Positions 31,600-43,426 of a stretch of DNA of 64,000 bases are shown here, one piece after another (within the stretch, counting starts at the first letter, position 1; the number at the start of each line of letters is the position of its first letter). The notes under the pieces were generated by a model. That model did no database searches. It saw nothing but the letters and a program-made list of their open reading frames with translations, and was not told where the DNA came from. The position numbers were made by a program, and so were the translations under genes. The stretch comes from Lytechinus variegatus (taxonomy: Eukaryota; Echinodermata; Echinoidea; Temnopleuroida; Toxopneustidae). The stretch covers positions 2,647,501 through 2,711,500 of the forward strand of contig NC_054750.1 of assembly GCF_018143015.1 (NCBI RefSeq), written 5' to 3'.

Positions 31600-33276
31600 C
31601 GTTTATAGTATTCCTTATCCAACTTCTGAAATTGAATTTGTATATAAACGCAAGAAAGTAGGATTTAGGTTTCATTGATTTGAGGTTGAGAGAGGGCGGG
31701 GGGGGGGGGCGAATGAAGGAAGGCAAGGTATACAAAAAAGGACAAAGAAGCAGAATTAGCAGTGAATATACGTTTTTATTTACGGTACCTGTTTCAGTAT
31801 AGTTCATAGAAAAAAAATACTTCCGAGAACCCCACATTTTCTACTTCGAATTTATTGATTTGAATTGAATTGAATTTATTAACAAGCTTCATTCACTTGA
31901 TATGAACATTTCGTTTTACAGTATATACAATGGTAACATTATATTATTAAATATTTATAGCAGTATATCGTATAAATCAGAAACACATCAATACATTTCC
32001 TTTTAGATTTTCAATATACAAAGAGAAATAACGTATTGAAATCTAACGTAGAGCAAGTATAGGACAACGCAATATAATGGAACTTTATGATTATCTATTC
32101 AATATCGAACAAAGCTCAGAAATTAACTTCAAGTATGCATTATGATAGATAAATATCTTTGGTATACCTTGGATTTTAAAATAGCCTGAATGGAGAAAAA
32201 AAGACAAAAATGTTGATGCTAGAACTCCTCTATCATATTTATGAACTCACAGAATTTGACAGAAATTATCAATTGTTTTAATTATAAAGTTACATTAATT
32301 TTTTTTTCATCGCTAAGATTTTTAAACTGACACATTTTCAGCTATTTTGCCAAAATTATTATTGCACGTAAAATGCGAGGGTATATTTATCTGGGCGTCC
32401 ATGTCTTCCAGTTTCAATGTATAAATTATGGGAATTTATTCTAAATCGACAGATGTTTTTTCGTATTTTCTGAATTTTAACAGTAGATATTTACATAAAC
32501 TCAAGTTATGTTGACACTCAAGTTGATCCCAGTTTATATCGGCACGGATGATAGACATGGGATCGACATATATTTTTCTTTTTGGGGATATACTAACGGG
32601 GTACAACCAAGGATATTTGGTAACCATGTTTGTATTAGTTTGTAATTAGTTTGTATACCATGGCATAAGAATCGAAGATAATGAGAAAGTGAACAATTGC
32701 AACTCTGGTCAAGCCTCCCTAAAGCAAGAATGTGCCTTCAAAGTGTATAAGATTTAAAGATCTGTTGGACAAGTTTTGATGGGGGGGGGGGTTAAAACCG
32801 TCATTTCTTAACACACGTAAAACTTCAAAAAATTAAACTGTTTAGATATTGTCAATTACCAGAAGTAAAGACCTGAAAATCTCAGGAGAAGTCCTTCATT
32901 TCCGTACCTGATGACTTGTGATGTTATGATTATATCATTTATATATCAGGAATATATGCTTACTTGGAAAATTACCTAAATCTTAGAGAGATTTCAATAT
33001 AATCAGTATTAAGGAATTCATTTTCTATACTCTGTAATATTAGTACGTTGAGCAGGTGGGGGGGGGGGGGGGAGACAACGGGGTGGTGATCATTATGGAT
33101 GCGGTATTTGAACCATTATTCACTTGCTCAGTCAATTCTTCATTTCGGGTTTTTATTCGTCCTTTTATAGAGTCATTGCAATCAAAACATTCATCTTTTC
33201 TGATGAGTTAATGATTTAAAATCCTACACTGATGAAAAAGATGTATTCTTTTATAATACGGCGTGACTAATGCATT
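31600..33276. other. Intergenic stretch with small repeat scraps
   Basis: No gene was recognised. A TTGAATTGAATTGAATTTATT run (near 31859-31880) resembles the inverted tail of the LINE scrap at 48480-48570. Poly-G tracts lie near 31700, 32785 and 33060. The ELOVL promoter should lie just right of 31570. Confidence 0.45.
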
Positions 33277-33615
33277 GGCTCGTATTCTGATAGCAGGTTT
33301 AACTTATACTCAGGTTTAAAGTTGTGGTTTAAGTATGGATAGCCAATTGTTACATAAATCACCAACGGTAGAGATATTTCAGCTCGTTTTGCTCTCTGAA
33401 ATCATTCATAATTGCCTAGGAAGTATGAATATGTGATTGTCTTCACCATCGATGAATCAGGAAAGAGCACAGTAAACATAAGAAACATACAACTTAATAA
33501 AATTTTTGACCCTTTTGGCTTCCCATAATAAAAATTTTGATACTTTTGGCTTCCCATACTTAAACCACAACTTAAAACCTGAGTTTAAGTTGAACCTGAC
33601 TTCAGAATACGAGCC
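33277..33615. mobile_element. Inverted-repeat MITE, about 340 bp
   Basis: GGCTCGTATTCTGATAGCAG and the following AACTTATACTCAGGTTTAAA are mirrored at the right end (CCACAACTTAAAACCTGAGT, then TCAGAATACGAGCC). The arms are about 60 bp with a few mismatches. No coding frame is present. Confidence 0.75.
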
Positions 33616-34390
33616 ATGTGTTCAACTGGATTACGTTACATTTTTAATTGTCCGAGAGGGAGTTTTAATTTTTTACCATTATTTTATGTTTCCATCAATT
33701 TCTTCCAGTTTAATCGGATTTCGATACAGATGTCACCTTTTTGGGTTTTTTTTTTATTTGCATCAGGACGGTAATATCGTATTCAACTGAACGCGATAAC
33801 ACGATATTTTAAAGTTCTTACCGATTTTGTTATTTACCATGAGCCTCATTCCCCATCCTTTTTCCTTGTCAGTTCAGGGATGCTGATGCTACTTTTTTTT
33901 CAGTATATGTGTTTTAAAACTTTCAGCATATGCGTGTTGATTTTTACTCCATTTGCACTGTCTGCTTCCTTGTTAATATTTGGAAATGGTATAGTTGCCA
34001 AGAAGCACGCACTATACGGCAAAGTAAACGCGCTTACGTCACAATTAGCGCGTTGCGTCACACAGTGCGTCTACGTCACAATGCGTAACATTCCGTCACA
34101 ATTCTAATTTTGACCAACCATCTTAAAACGTTTTTTTTTCTTTTTGTTAGTGTAAAATTGATGACACTTCGATTTCATTCATCGGATACTCATATTAAAT
34201 GTAACTCCTGCAGACTGAATCTATTCTCGGGTAATATTATTTCATTCACAAGTCTTGGGGCCGGTTGCACAAAGCGGTGCGATCAAACGCATTTCAACAA
34301 ATTAAACCCAACTTTCCTTTCAAGAAGATAATGAAACGCGCGTATCATGACTTACGCTGGAATTTTTTTTGGTTGCGTTTTAACATAACA

Positions 34391-34549
34391 GGGGAGCGTT
34401 TCATGAAAGGACTTGTCATACGTTTTATCCGACATGTCCTATTTTATCCGACAGTTACCATAGAAACTGTACCTCTCAGCCAATCAAAATCCAGAAAAGT
34501 TATCAGATCTGACAACTGGTCGGACAAAAATGTTGATGAAACGCTCCCC
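34391..34549. mobile_element. MITE with GGGGAGCGTTTCAT ends, copy 2
   Basis: GGGGAGCGTTTCATGAAAGG is mirrored by GATGAAACGCTCCCC. Internal TTTATCCGAC and CTCAGCCAATCA blocks match the 25704-25852 copy read in the opposite direction. Confidence 0.8.
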
Positions 34550-34689
34550 TGTTTATGCAAAAAAAAACGGACCCTTGGTCAAGACGGAAAGAATACATGG
34601 GAAGGCATTCTAACGGAATAACTGTTGACCCCTTCTCGGTGCCTACAAAATGATAGATCCACCCCACGTAAAAAAAGAGGTCAGTAATA

Positions 34690-34846
34690 CCTTGGTCACA
34701 TTTGCTCTACGGCGGCCGTAAGGCGAGTCGAAAACAGCCGTTTTAATATTTTTGTACCAGCTACATATAGTGGGTTTGAATAATAATGAACAAAACGACT
34801 GATTTCGACTCGCCGTACGGCCACCGTAGAGCAAATGTGACCAAGG
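34690..34846. mobile_element. Foldback with GGCCGTACGGCGAGTCGAAA arms, copy 1
   Basis: The ends CCTTGGTCACATTTGCTC and GAGCAAATGTGACCAAGG are exact inverses. Complementarity continues through CTACGG and GGCGAGTCGAAA, with about 60 bp of AT-rich centre. The inner arms recur at 49291-49314 and 49640-49672. Confidence 0.85.
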
Positions 34847-34893
34847 CATAATTTCCATTTCTCCCGATTGTTAGCGGTTATCCACATAGATCT

Positions 34894-35009
34894 GGGGCCC
34901 GTTTCATAAAGACTCATTACCATAACTATAACAAGTTTGTGATCAGTCAATCAGATGATTTTGGTAGTTTTAAAATGTTATTTAAACAAGTTTCATGAAA
35001 CGTGCCCCC
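34894..35009. mobile_element. MITE with GGGGCCCGTTTCAT ends
   Basis: GGGGCCCGTTTCATAAAGAC is mirrored by GTTTCATGAAACGTGCCCCC, 116 bp in all. Inside is AGTCAATCAGATGATTTTGG, like the centre of the 42398-42546 element. Confidence 0.75.
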
Positions 35010-35372
35010 TGTTGTAACATGGCCCTGGCTGGGAAGCGGGGTGCTGGAAGTTGTGAAAAAATGTTTGTAACCAAAATGACCTTCTAGAGTGAACCCATTT
35101 TTTCCTTTTCTTTTTGCTTTTCAAAGTTTTTGGGGACCAAAATGACCTCCATTTTACATTGAGAACCTTTTTTCTCCTTCATATTAATATCAGCACTCTA
35201 AAAAAATCGTTCCTAGGGCCATGTGCTGTAACTTTGCCAATGTGTCAATTACCACAATGGCAATTAACAGGGTACATCAGCCAATGTCATTCAAGGTTTC
35301 CATGGTAGTTGCCATAGTTATCAATCTTTATGAAACAGGCCGCCGGGCCATGGTATTTTGAGTATTCGATTG

Positions 35373-35902
35373 CTAGAAGACGTGGTCTACAATCCCCTCG
35401 CCCCCTTCAGAATGGTGTCCTTGGTTTTCCGTATTCTTTTCGACGTCGTACTTTGCTCGACTACCGCATCGACAGTCGTTCGTCTTCCTGGCCACCCACT
35501 GCCGCAGGTTCGTCACAACCCACACCACTGTGTAAATTACAAAGATGGCTGCGGCAAGAGAGAGCAAGGCAATGATGGACGTGACGGGGTTCTCCCCGTA
35601 GTCGAGAAAGAAGTAAACCACTCCCCCACTCACAGCCCAGTAGATCAACGTGAAGGTGAGATACATCATTCCATACGTTATTGGGTAGACCACGTGACCA
35701 AATAAACAGGGCGTGGCCGTTACTGTGACTTCCAATAGGGTGAAAGCGGCAGGGAGGAGGTGGATGGTGATGTCCTCCACCCAGCTGAGGGCGTCTGTAT
35801 TTTGCTCGAATAAGAACGCCCAGTAAACGATGGCGACGATGAGCGACCACGTCACAAGTACGTCATAAAGAACCCATTGTATAGTGTATCGAAGAGACAG
35901 TG
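35373..35902 (-). CDS. Rolling-stone-like gene exon 3
   Basis: The acceptor TTCACGACAG|CACTG completes the Thr codon split with exon 2 and leads into LSLRYTIQWVLYDVLVTWSL and the rest of the membrane domain, ending GEGIVDHVF and stop. An ATG-started frame extends to 35960 but that part is intron. Confidence 0.9.
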
Positions 35903-38900
35903 CTGTCGTGAAAATTAAAGAAAATGGAACAAAACATAACTTTGTTATCGACATTGACACACTGCCCTAAATTTTATGCATATTGAATAAAGTCACCATT
36001 CATTATCCTGCCGCCCTATATACAAGCGAGCAGATCGAACGAGCGCAATAAAGAGAACAATCTTGTTTCATTGTACAATTCATCAAAACACATAAGGATA
36101 GGTTCGTATAATTTGGTTTCTTTTAATCACCTTACTCCTGAATAATTCATGTATGCCTTCTTGCCTTCCAAAACATCATTAAACGGCGCGCGTTTCGGAA
36201 AATGAAGCAATGTATTTACAAAATAATAAATTAGAATGCTCCCTATTGCATGATTCCGGGTGTTGCTCCGGCCCACCTTCAAAATATTGTGGGACATGTC
36301 CGTCCTCTGGAACGACGTACATGACATGGACATGCATGACGCAATGAACACATATTTCTTAAAACGTTTAATTGGAACGTTATCAAACCCCCTGTTTACA
36401 TCTTTAACCTAATATTTATTTGGCAAAATGAAAATTACATAAGGATACATACAATTTAAAGATCAAAGAATGAACAATAGGAATAGAAATTAACCACTGG
36501 AATGCCAGGCGGAGAAATAATTAACTATGAATAACTGTGGCAATACGCCTTCTATCCCACCTTTTCCGGTAGTTTTCAAATTCCCTCAATGATGAAAATT
36601 TCCAAAGTTATACCTATTTATACGAAAGACGATGCTAGTTTATTTACCAATATCGTCTGGCCTAGTTCTATACTCTCGCGTTTTTCGAAAATATTAGAAT
36701 GACTGGTTTATGATAGGTTATACAAATTATGACTAGCAACTATTTACTCAATAATGATCAATACGGATTCAGGAAATTTCACTCTACTGAATATGCAATG
36801 TTTAAGTTATATGATATGGTATCATCTGCCTTAGCCAATCATGAACATGTCATATGAGTTTTTATGGACTTTAAGAAAGGCTTTTGATACCCTTGATCAT
36901 ATTATACTTTTAAACAAGCTTTACCATTACGGGATTCGTGGTACTCCTTAATTTGGACTGGTTCCATAGTTATCTTTCTTGTTGAAGTCAATATACAATT
37001 TTCAGTGATACCAAATCAAATATATTACCAGTTACCTGCGGTGTGCCAAAGGGCTCCATTTTGGACACGCTTCTTTTTTGATATATGTCAAAGTTTTCAA
37101 CTTTATTGTTTGCAGATGACACTAATATTTTTTGCTCACAGTCAAGCTTGATCAATCTTGTTTACTAGTATATTAAATGCAAAATTGCTCAAATTATCAA
37201 ATTGGTTTAAATGCAACAAATTGTGGTTGAATTTGGGTAAGACCAACCTCATCCACTTTGAAACTCGTGCTCACACTAAGAAAATAAGCATTTCATTAAA
37301 TATAAACAGAATTATGATCCAACAAAAGAAAAATACCAAAATTCCTCGGAATTCAAATTGACGTGTGCCTTTCTTGGCACTAGCACGTACGTGACTTTCG
37401 TCAAGTCTTTCACGATACGCTGGTGTCATAGGCGGCGGAAGCGGGGGGACGTGTCCCCCCCTAAATTTGAGGAGGGGGGGGGGCGATCCCCCCTAAATTT
37501 GTTGTTGGAGACCTTTTTTTTTTTTTTTTTTTTGCTTGTCAAAATAATTTTGGTTGTCCCCTCCTTAAATTTTTGGCTTCCGCCGCCAATGGCTGGTGTT
37601 ATGCACAAATTGCGGCCATTTGTGCCACTTCGTATCTACAATTCATTCATTCACTCATTCATTTTATATTGCACTTTATATTGCAATATAGCATAAGCCA
37701 ACAAGAAAGGTAATACAGATCGCATTTATGATTACAATCAAAGAGAGCCTTGCGGCTTTGTACGGGGTCTGGATATTTTGCCCAAACTGATCCTTTTTTT
37801 GTAGACTGAAAACACTGAAAGTTATATTCATAATAATTATGCAAATAGCGATTTTTATGTATCAGTTAAACAAAATTGAGTTACCTTAATTTCGTGATAA
37901 TTTTACTTCGAATAGAGACATTCATAATTATCCAATTAGACATTCATTTGGTTTTCATTCATTCACTCCCAAAAGTGCATGCATTAGTCCATAGATCAAT
38001 AAGATATGTAGGACCTTACATTTGAAATTCAGGAAGAATATGAAGGATTTATATCTCTCCAAATACTGTAAATGATATTTCTCTAAAGTACTCTCATATT
38101 CTGTCAATTCTTGTTATGCATGGTGATAAATAAAACAAACAATTGTAAAAGATTGCGATTGACAGAATAAATAACAACAAACAAAATAATAAAAACAAAA
38201 AGAAAATAACAGAGCTGCTGTCGTCCCTTTTTTATATCTCTTACACTTTAGGATAGAATTTAACGAAATCAACCGTGTTGCCAGGTCCAAGCTGAAGAAT
38301 ATCCCCAAAAGGCACTTGAAAAATCCCCAAATCCCAAAATTTTTAAAGCCATAAAAATGACTAAAAGTGATAACTGCTATCATGGTTATTGCCCAAAACT
38401 AGTTATTGTGTGCTCGTTTGTTCACACCAAGTAATTTTGTGTGTGTGTGGGGGGGGGGCAGGTTTCGATGTAATGTAGATTGGCAACAATACCATTGTAT
38501 CGTACAACTAATTAATGCAATGCATTTATCTATCTACAGTAGATCGTTTATTACTATTAGCGTTATACAGTGCGTCCCAGAAAAAACGAAACCGAGATTT
38601 AGCGATGATTTATCATAACTTAATCATAAATAAAATAGACAAATGACCTATCAATGTAAAGCTTAGAGTCTCCTCTTTCATCTGGTATTACTTAGATTAT
38701 TCCTCATTCACGCATGAGTGAGTAAAGACAATTCGAAGAGAGGATGCCAAAAACTCACTTGGCGGGGGGTATCTGAATTTCAAAAAGAAAATCACATGAC
38801 TAAAAAGTTCAATATCTGCTCTTTTCTTTGATACCTCAATCACAGAAAATGGACAAGAATTAAAAAAGTTATGATCCCTCGAAATAATGGTTGTATTTCC

Positions 38901-40620
38901 CTAATTTCATTAAATAAACTTGTTTTCACCGGTTTCCCACAGAAGCTATCGCACGGTAACAAAAGACTTCATGCATGGCTGATCGTCAACAAAACGGAGT
39001 GTCGAGTTAGTTTGAACGCTAGCCTGTAAAACCTCTTAATTTTCTGAAATTATTGAAATTCAAGCCTTATTTCAAATAACCAGAACTTTGTCATTTCTTG
39101 ACCATTTTCTGTAATTGAGGTATCAAATTAAAGAGCAGATATTGAACTTTTTCAAAATGAGATTTTCTTTTTAAAACACAGATACGGCCCGCCAAGTGAC
39201 TTTTTGGTACCCCCTTTTCAAATTGTTTTTGCTCACTCATGCGTGAATGAGAAATAATCTAAGTAATACCAGATGAAAGAGGAGATTCTAAGCTTTACAT
39301 TGATAGGTAATTTGTCTATTTTATTTATGATTAAGTCATGATAAATCATCGCTAAATCTCGGTTTCGTTTTTTCTGGGACGCACTGTATTACTAAAAAAT
39401 GAAGAATCTTACTGCTTTTCACCAAAAACCTTCAAAAATCACCCTAAAATGGACAAAGAATCCTTTAAATTATCTATTAATCCCAAAATATATTTTTTTT
39501 ACCCCAAAAGCTTCTAAATATCCGAAAATTTCAAAATATGGGGATGGAAATCCCCATGGTAACGCGGTAACGCTGAATCAACATGCTTGATAAACTAATT
39601 AGTATTTCTTACTTGTGGATTCTTTTGGCGGAGTGTCCTTTGTGTCTAATACCAAATCGATTAACAGGTTTCCGGTGGCCGCTATTTCGTACAGTGCTAG
39701 GAGCGAGAAGGTCAAATTTGTGACGAAGGCGTAAAATCTCGGATCGAAATACATCACCCAGGAAAATATCTGATAACCCCATGTGTAGATGAGTGTAATA
39801 AGTCGATATATAATGAATAACCATCTTGGAATAGGCCACTAAATTGGAAAAGAATGAAAGAGAAAATTGTCCGCAGTTAAAGGAAATGTTCACCCTGACA
39901 AAAAGTTCATCTAAAAATAGCTGAAGAAGTAATAAAAAAGATGGTGAAGGTTTGATAAAATTCCATCAAGATTTAAAGGTTATTCTCCATATATTACTTT
40001 TATTTTGTGACATCACCTACGAGCAACTTCTCTTTTTATCGAGTGTTAAAAATCGAATGTCACTTAAAAAAAATTTATACCATCAGTGTATCAACAAATC
40101 ATTCCAAACCTGAGCCTAACGAAAGAAAACAAAATTTAGTCATTGTGAATTATATTGAAATTCATGTATTTTATATATCGCAAAATTTATGGGACAGCTT
40201 CGCGTATATATACTTAAAAAAGATTCTGATTACGTTTTTGTATTTCCCTCCAACCTTCACCGATGTCTTTTTACGTTTATGTTTTCTGTTGTTTTACAAC
40301 AAACTTTTTGTCAGAGTAAACGCGTTCTCTCTGGCACAACCTTAACTTGTGTAAAGATGGTGGGTATATTATAGATTTATACAATATTATGAGTCGTTTT
40401 TATTAATCATGCGGCAAAGTGCGGCTGAAGCCATATGGAGGTAAATCAGTTTTAATAGCCGAAGCCAGCTAAAATAGATTAACACAATAATTTCACTGTC
40501 AAATGAATTAAATGTCACGATAATGAATCAACGCCAATGCAGATATAAGCCTACCTGTGTTCGGGTAAAATCCCTGCAGGATTGCCATCTTAATCCACAC
40601 TCAAAGCAGCACTGTGCCAT
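35373..40620 (-). CDS. Rolling-stone-like multi-pass membrane protein, three exons
   Basis: Exons 40555-40620, 39613-39838 and 35373-35902 join in phase to 273 codons. The protein starts MAQCCFECGLRWQSCRDFTR, then WPIPRWLFIIYRLITLIYTW at the first membrane helix, and later IQWVLYDVLVTWSLIVAIVY, HVVYPITYGMMYLTFTLIYW and FLDYGENPVTS. These are the conserved blocks of the rolling stone family, named for a Drosophila protein involved in myoblast fusion; the biochemical role is unknown. Five to seven hydrophobic segments are visible. The hydrophilic tail has a NDCRCGS cluster and an acidic/His-rich end. The start codon and both introns (652 bp and 3.7 kb) are supported by phase and splice sites. 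Intron 2 carries two mobile elements and a LINE fragment. Confidence 0.87.
36590..37362 (+). pseudogene. LINE reverse-transcriptase fragment (CR1/L2/Jockey-like)
   Basis: Broken frames show ordered RT motifs: KVIPIYTKDD, SRFSKILE, QYGFRKFHSTEYAM, FMDFKKGFDTLDHIILLNKL (motif A region), VTCGVPKGSILD (motif B), FADDTNIF (motif C) and FLGIQI. Several stops and frame changes mark it as old. It sits in intron 2 of the rolling-stone-like gene and ends close to the poly-G repeat at 37427. Confidence 0.75.
37427..37592. mobile_element. Poly-G/poly-C foldback repeat, copy 2
   Basis: ATAGGCGGCGGAAGC at the left is mirrored by GCTTCCGCCGCCAATGG at the right. Between them are GGGGGACGTGTCCCCCC, GGGGGCGATCCCCCC and a long T-tract leading to GCTTGTCAAAA. 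The block order matches 8375-8525. Confidence 0.7.
37593..38567. other. Rolling-stone intron DNA, nothing recognised
   Basis: AT-rich sequence with short open frames only; there is one (GT)n-poly-G tract near 38440-38460. Confidence 0.4.
38568..39386. mobile_element. Tc1/mariner-type MITE with about 200-bp TIRs
   Basis: The ends CAGTGCGTCCCAGAAAAAAC and GTTTTTTCTGGGACGCACTG are exact inverses, flanked by TA on both sides (38566-38567 and 39387-39388). Complementarity, with scattered mismatches, extends roughly 200 bp to the CACTTGGCGG/CCGCCAAGTG blocks. The centre has no transposase frame. The CAGTGCGTCCCA terminus and TA target fit Tc1/mariner mobilisation. Confidence 0.88.
39613..39838 (-). 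CDS. Rolling-stone-like gene exon 2
   Basis: It encodes WPIPRWLFIIYRLITLIYTW, GYQIFSWVMYFDPRFYAFVT and NLTFSLLALYEIAATGNLLI, then a polar loop to KEST. The acceptor is AATTTAG and the donor CACAA|GTAAGA, phase 1. The overlapping longer open frame here is out of phase and not the gene. Confidence 0.85.
40555..40620 (-). CDS. Rolling-stone-like gene exon 1
   Basis: ATG at 40618-40620 opens 22 codons (MAQCCFECGLRWQSCRDFTR, TQ). Cys-rich short N-termini are common in this family. The donor is ACACAG|GTAGGC, phase 0. Confidence 0.75.
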
Positions 40621-40934
40621 CGCCTAGAGATATGTTTATATATCTTTTGATGCAGAAAAAAATGCAAGAAATATTTTCGCCTAATATAACATTCTTAGGC
40701 CCCCAAATGGGCACGGTGTAAAGAGAAGACTACTTTATCCCCGAGATACATGTAGCTTGAGGAAGATGGGTGGGGGTGGAGCGGTCTTGTCTATTATGCA
40801 TACGGGAGTGTTCAATGCGTACCCAATTTTTTAGTGAACATCAATAATCACAATGATAATGATTTTATTTCAGAATATGTCAAAAAAATATGACCAAAGA
40901 AACAAATATACTATCCTTCCTTAAAACAAATCGT

Positions 40935-41400
40935 GTGGGGGGGGGGGTACAGTGCTGGTAGTGACGACGACGATGATAATGATGATGATTGTATTGATGG
41001 TAGTGACGATGATGATGACGATGATGATGATTATAATGATGATAATGACGATGATGATGATTATTATGATGGTAATTACGATGATGATTATAATGATGGT
41101 AATAACGACGACGACGATGATGATGATGATGGTGACGATTATAATGATGGTAATTACGATGATGATTATTATAATGATGGTGATGATGATGATAGAAATG
41201 ACGATAATGAAGAAGTTGATAATGATGGTGATGATGGTAATGACGCTGATGATGAAAGATAATGGTGACGATTATAATGATGGCAATGAAGACGACGAGG
41301 ACGATGATGATGATGATTATGAAGATTATAGTGATGGTAATGACGATGATGATTATGATGATAAAGATGATATTATAAGATAATGATGATGATGACGTTT
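40935..41400. repeat. Degenerate (GAT)n repeat
   Basis: About 450 bp of imperfect GATGAT/GACGAT repeat preceded by a poly-G tract. The long Asp-rich and Met/Ile-rich frames come from the repeat. Confidence 0.92.
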
Positions 41401-42248
41401 GTAATGATAGTGATTATGCGGATCAATCCCAATCGTCGACGTCGCCCATAGACAAAGATTCGAATGAGTGTCGGGTACTTTGAAAAAGGAAAATAGCATG
41501 AAACATGCAGCGACACAAATTTATTAGACAAAAAAAATCGCATAAGCAATTAGAAAATATTATATAGATGAAAATTTTGATATAAGCTTGTATGCAAAAA
41601 TCACAACTTACCCCGAATATGTTAACGGCACGAGTTTATAAACATTCTTCCGAAACTCTGTTGTATAGTTTATGCGGCTCAATTATTGGTAATATTCCCT
41701 TTCGTCCAGTTGCTGTCGTCATTATAGTACGAGCAAGAGTTAATGAAATGAAAACAAAATTTTGAAAAGCTGCAGGAAATGAAAATGTCACAATTCGACA
41801 TATTTATTTAGCAATCAAATTATTTGTACTGTGTCATTCCCGCATTCCTCACAAGTGTAACCAACTATCCCACGCCATGCAGTTGGGATTTGCATTAATG
41901 GTTGAGCGAACTTATTGTAAGAAGAAACATGGTACTTATATTTGGACTTGAATTCTTTCGCTGTTTGATAAGAGAATACTCGCCAAAACAACAATAGAGG
42001 AAACCGGTTAGCGGTGAACAAATTTTGACAAAATACGTGAGAGTGTGTCCGCAATAATAAATAGTGCTGGTCATTTTCTAAATGATCATCAGAGCTCTTC
42101 ATATGGCTATTCATTATTACCATCAGAAAAAAATATACAAGGCTACGTAAATATGGATGGAATAATAATATCTCTGCTTACCCAGGCTTGGGTAGCCACC
42201 CCCCCTTCTAACATACCGAGCGCCTGTCGAGATGGCAGACGATCTGCT
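41401..42248. other. Intergenic DNA, nothing recognised
   Basis: No exon, RNA gene or terminal repeat was found here. Confidence 0.4.
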
Positions 42249-42249
42249 G

Positions 42250-42396
42250 GGGTCCGTTGCAGAAAGAGTTGTGTTTAAACGCAAGTCAAAAAATCAATCG
42301 CAAGTCCCAAATGCGCGCTGTTGATTGGTTGAAAATCAAGTTGCGCTTGATATTTTAGAGTTGCGATTGATTGCAACTCTTTCTGCAACGGGACCC
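42250..42396. mobile_element. MITE with GGGTCCGTTGCAGAAAGAG ends
   Basis: GGGTCCGTTGCAGAAAGAGT is mirrored by AACTCTTTCTGCAACGGGAC. Inner pairs include CAATCGCAA with TTGCGATTG. It is 147 bp, directly abutting the next element. Confidence 0.8.
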
Positions 42397-42397
42397 A

Positions 42398-42546
42398 GGT
42401 CCCCTTTCCATAAAGACTTGTTATAATAACAAGTGCACAATTCTAATTTCTATAACAAAATCAGCCAATCAGATTGAAGGATGTCTGTAGCTTTTAACTG
42501 TTATTGTAATTTTTTTTATTGTAACACGTTTTATGAAACGGATCCC
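42398..42546. mobile_element. MITE with TTTCATAAA-type ends
   Basis: GGTCCCCTTTCCATAAAGAC faces TTTTATGAAACGGATCCC. The AATCAGCCAATCAGATTG centre resembles that of 34894-35009. It begins one base after the preceding MITE, so the two were probably inserted side by side. Confidence 0.65.
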
Positions 42547-43426
42547 AGATCTCTGTTATTGTTATACCAGTGGCAGATCCAGGTAAAGATCCTTTTTCAC
42601 GAAGGATGATTAACTTGTGGATTCTCAGCTTATCTTACTCATCCATCATTCACATTTTCATCCAATTTCCCCCTGTCAATCATCACACAATATTACTTTT
42701 TGTTATGTTTCTTTTCCTTCTGAACATCCCAAATTTATGATTTGATGAGCCTGGATGTACAGTAATTCGGAAAATCTCCCTGCTCAGATCCTGGATGTAA
42801 AAATGGGGGTTAACATGCCATAGACAATGCATCAATGCTGAAAACTTGGAAATTCCAAGTTGGGTTAAAATGCACCACTGTTACGTAACAGAGTGTGTAT
42901 TCAAAACCGCTAATGCGCGACCAATGAAATTTTCATAGAAGTTAGATCATGAAATGAGCTTTCTACTCATGAACATTTATTTGAGAATACTACCATATTT
43001 TAGAATTAATTCAGCCCTATGTCAGAGGGACATTTTTTTTGAGGGGGGACGCGCTGTATATTATGTCACTATATAAAATCTTCGCTTTGCGCTCGGATGA
43101 TGTAACTGATGCTTACTGGTCACTGGATAGATTACGGGACAAGTTTTCTGTTTTTCAGTGTTTTATCTTCAACCTGGTGCACTATTTTTGTTATAATCTG
43201 CTGATTAACACTTCATAGTAAAGACTGGTCACGAAATATCTGCAGAAAAGTAAGCTAAAATTGTGATTTTCAATGAGATTTATGAAGTGAATTTGTGTTA
43301 TCTGTACTACGATATACGTAAGCCCATATGCAACACGTTGTACGGTACATTGCATTCAGTACAGTTCATGCCCGTTATAGCAACATGGGTGCATTTGCAT
43401 ATGAATGGTAAACATTTCGAACAAGT

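Noticed and set aside
30865-31608. Several open frames on both strands overlapping the ELOVL gene
   Set aside because: They are shadow frames of a GC-rich exon; only the 30766-31569 frame matches a protein family.
39609-39893. 94-codon ATG-started frame overlapping rolling-stone exon 2
   Set aside because: It is in another phase; the frame starting WPIPRWLF matches the family and the splice phases.
40933-41383. Asp-rich and Met/Ile-rich open frames of 109-143 codons
   Set aside because: They translate a degenerate (GAT)n repeat.
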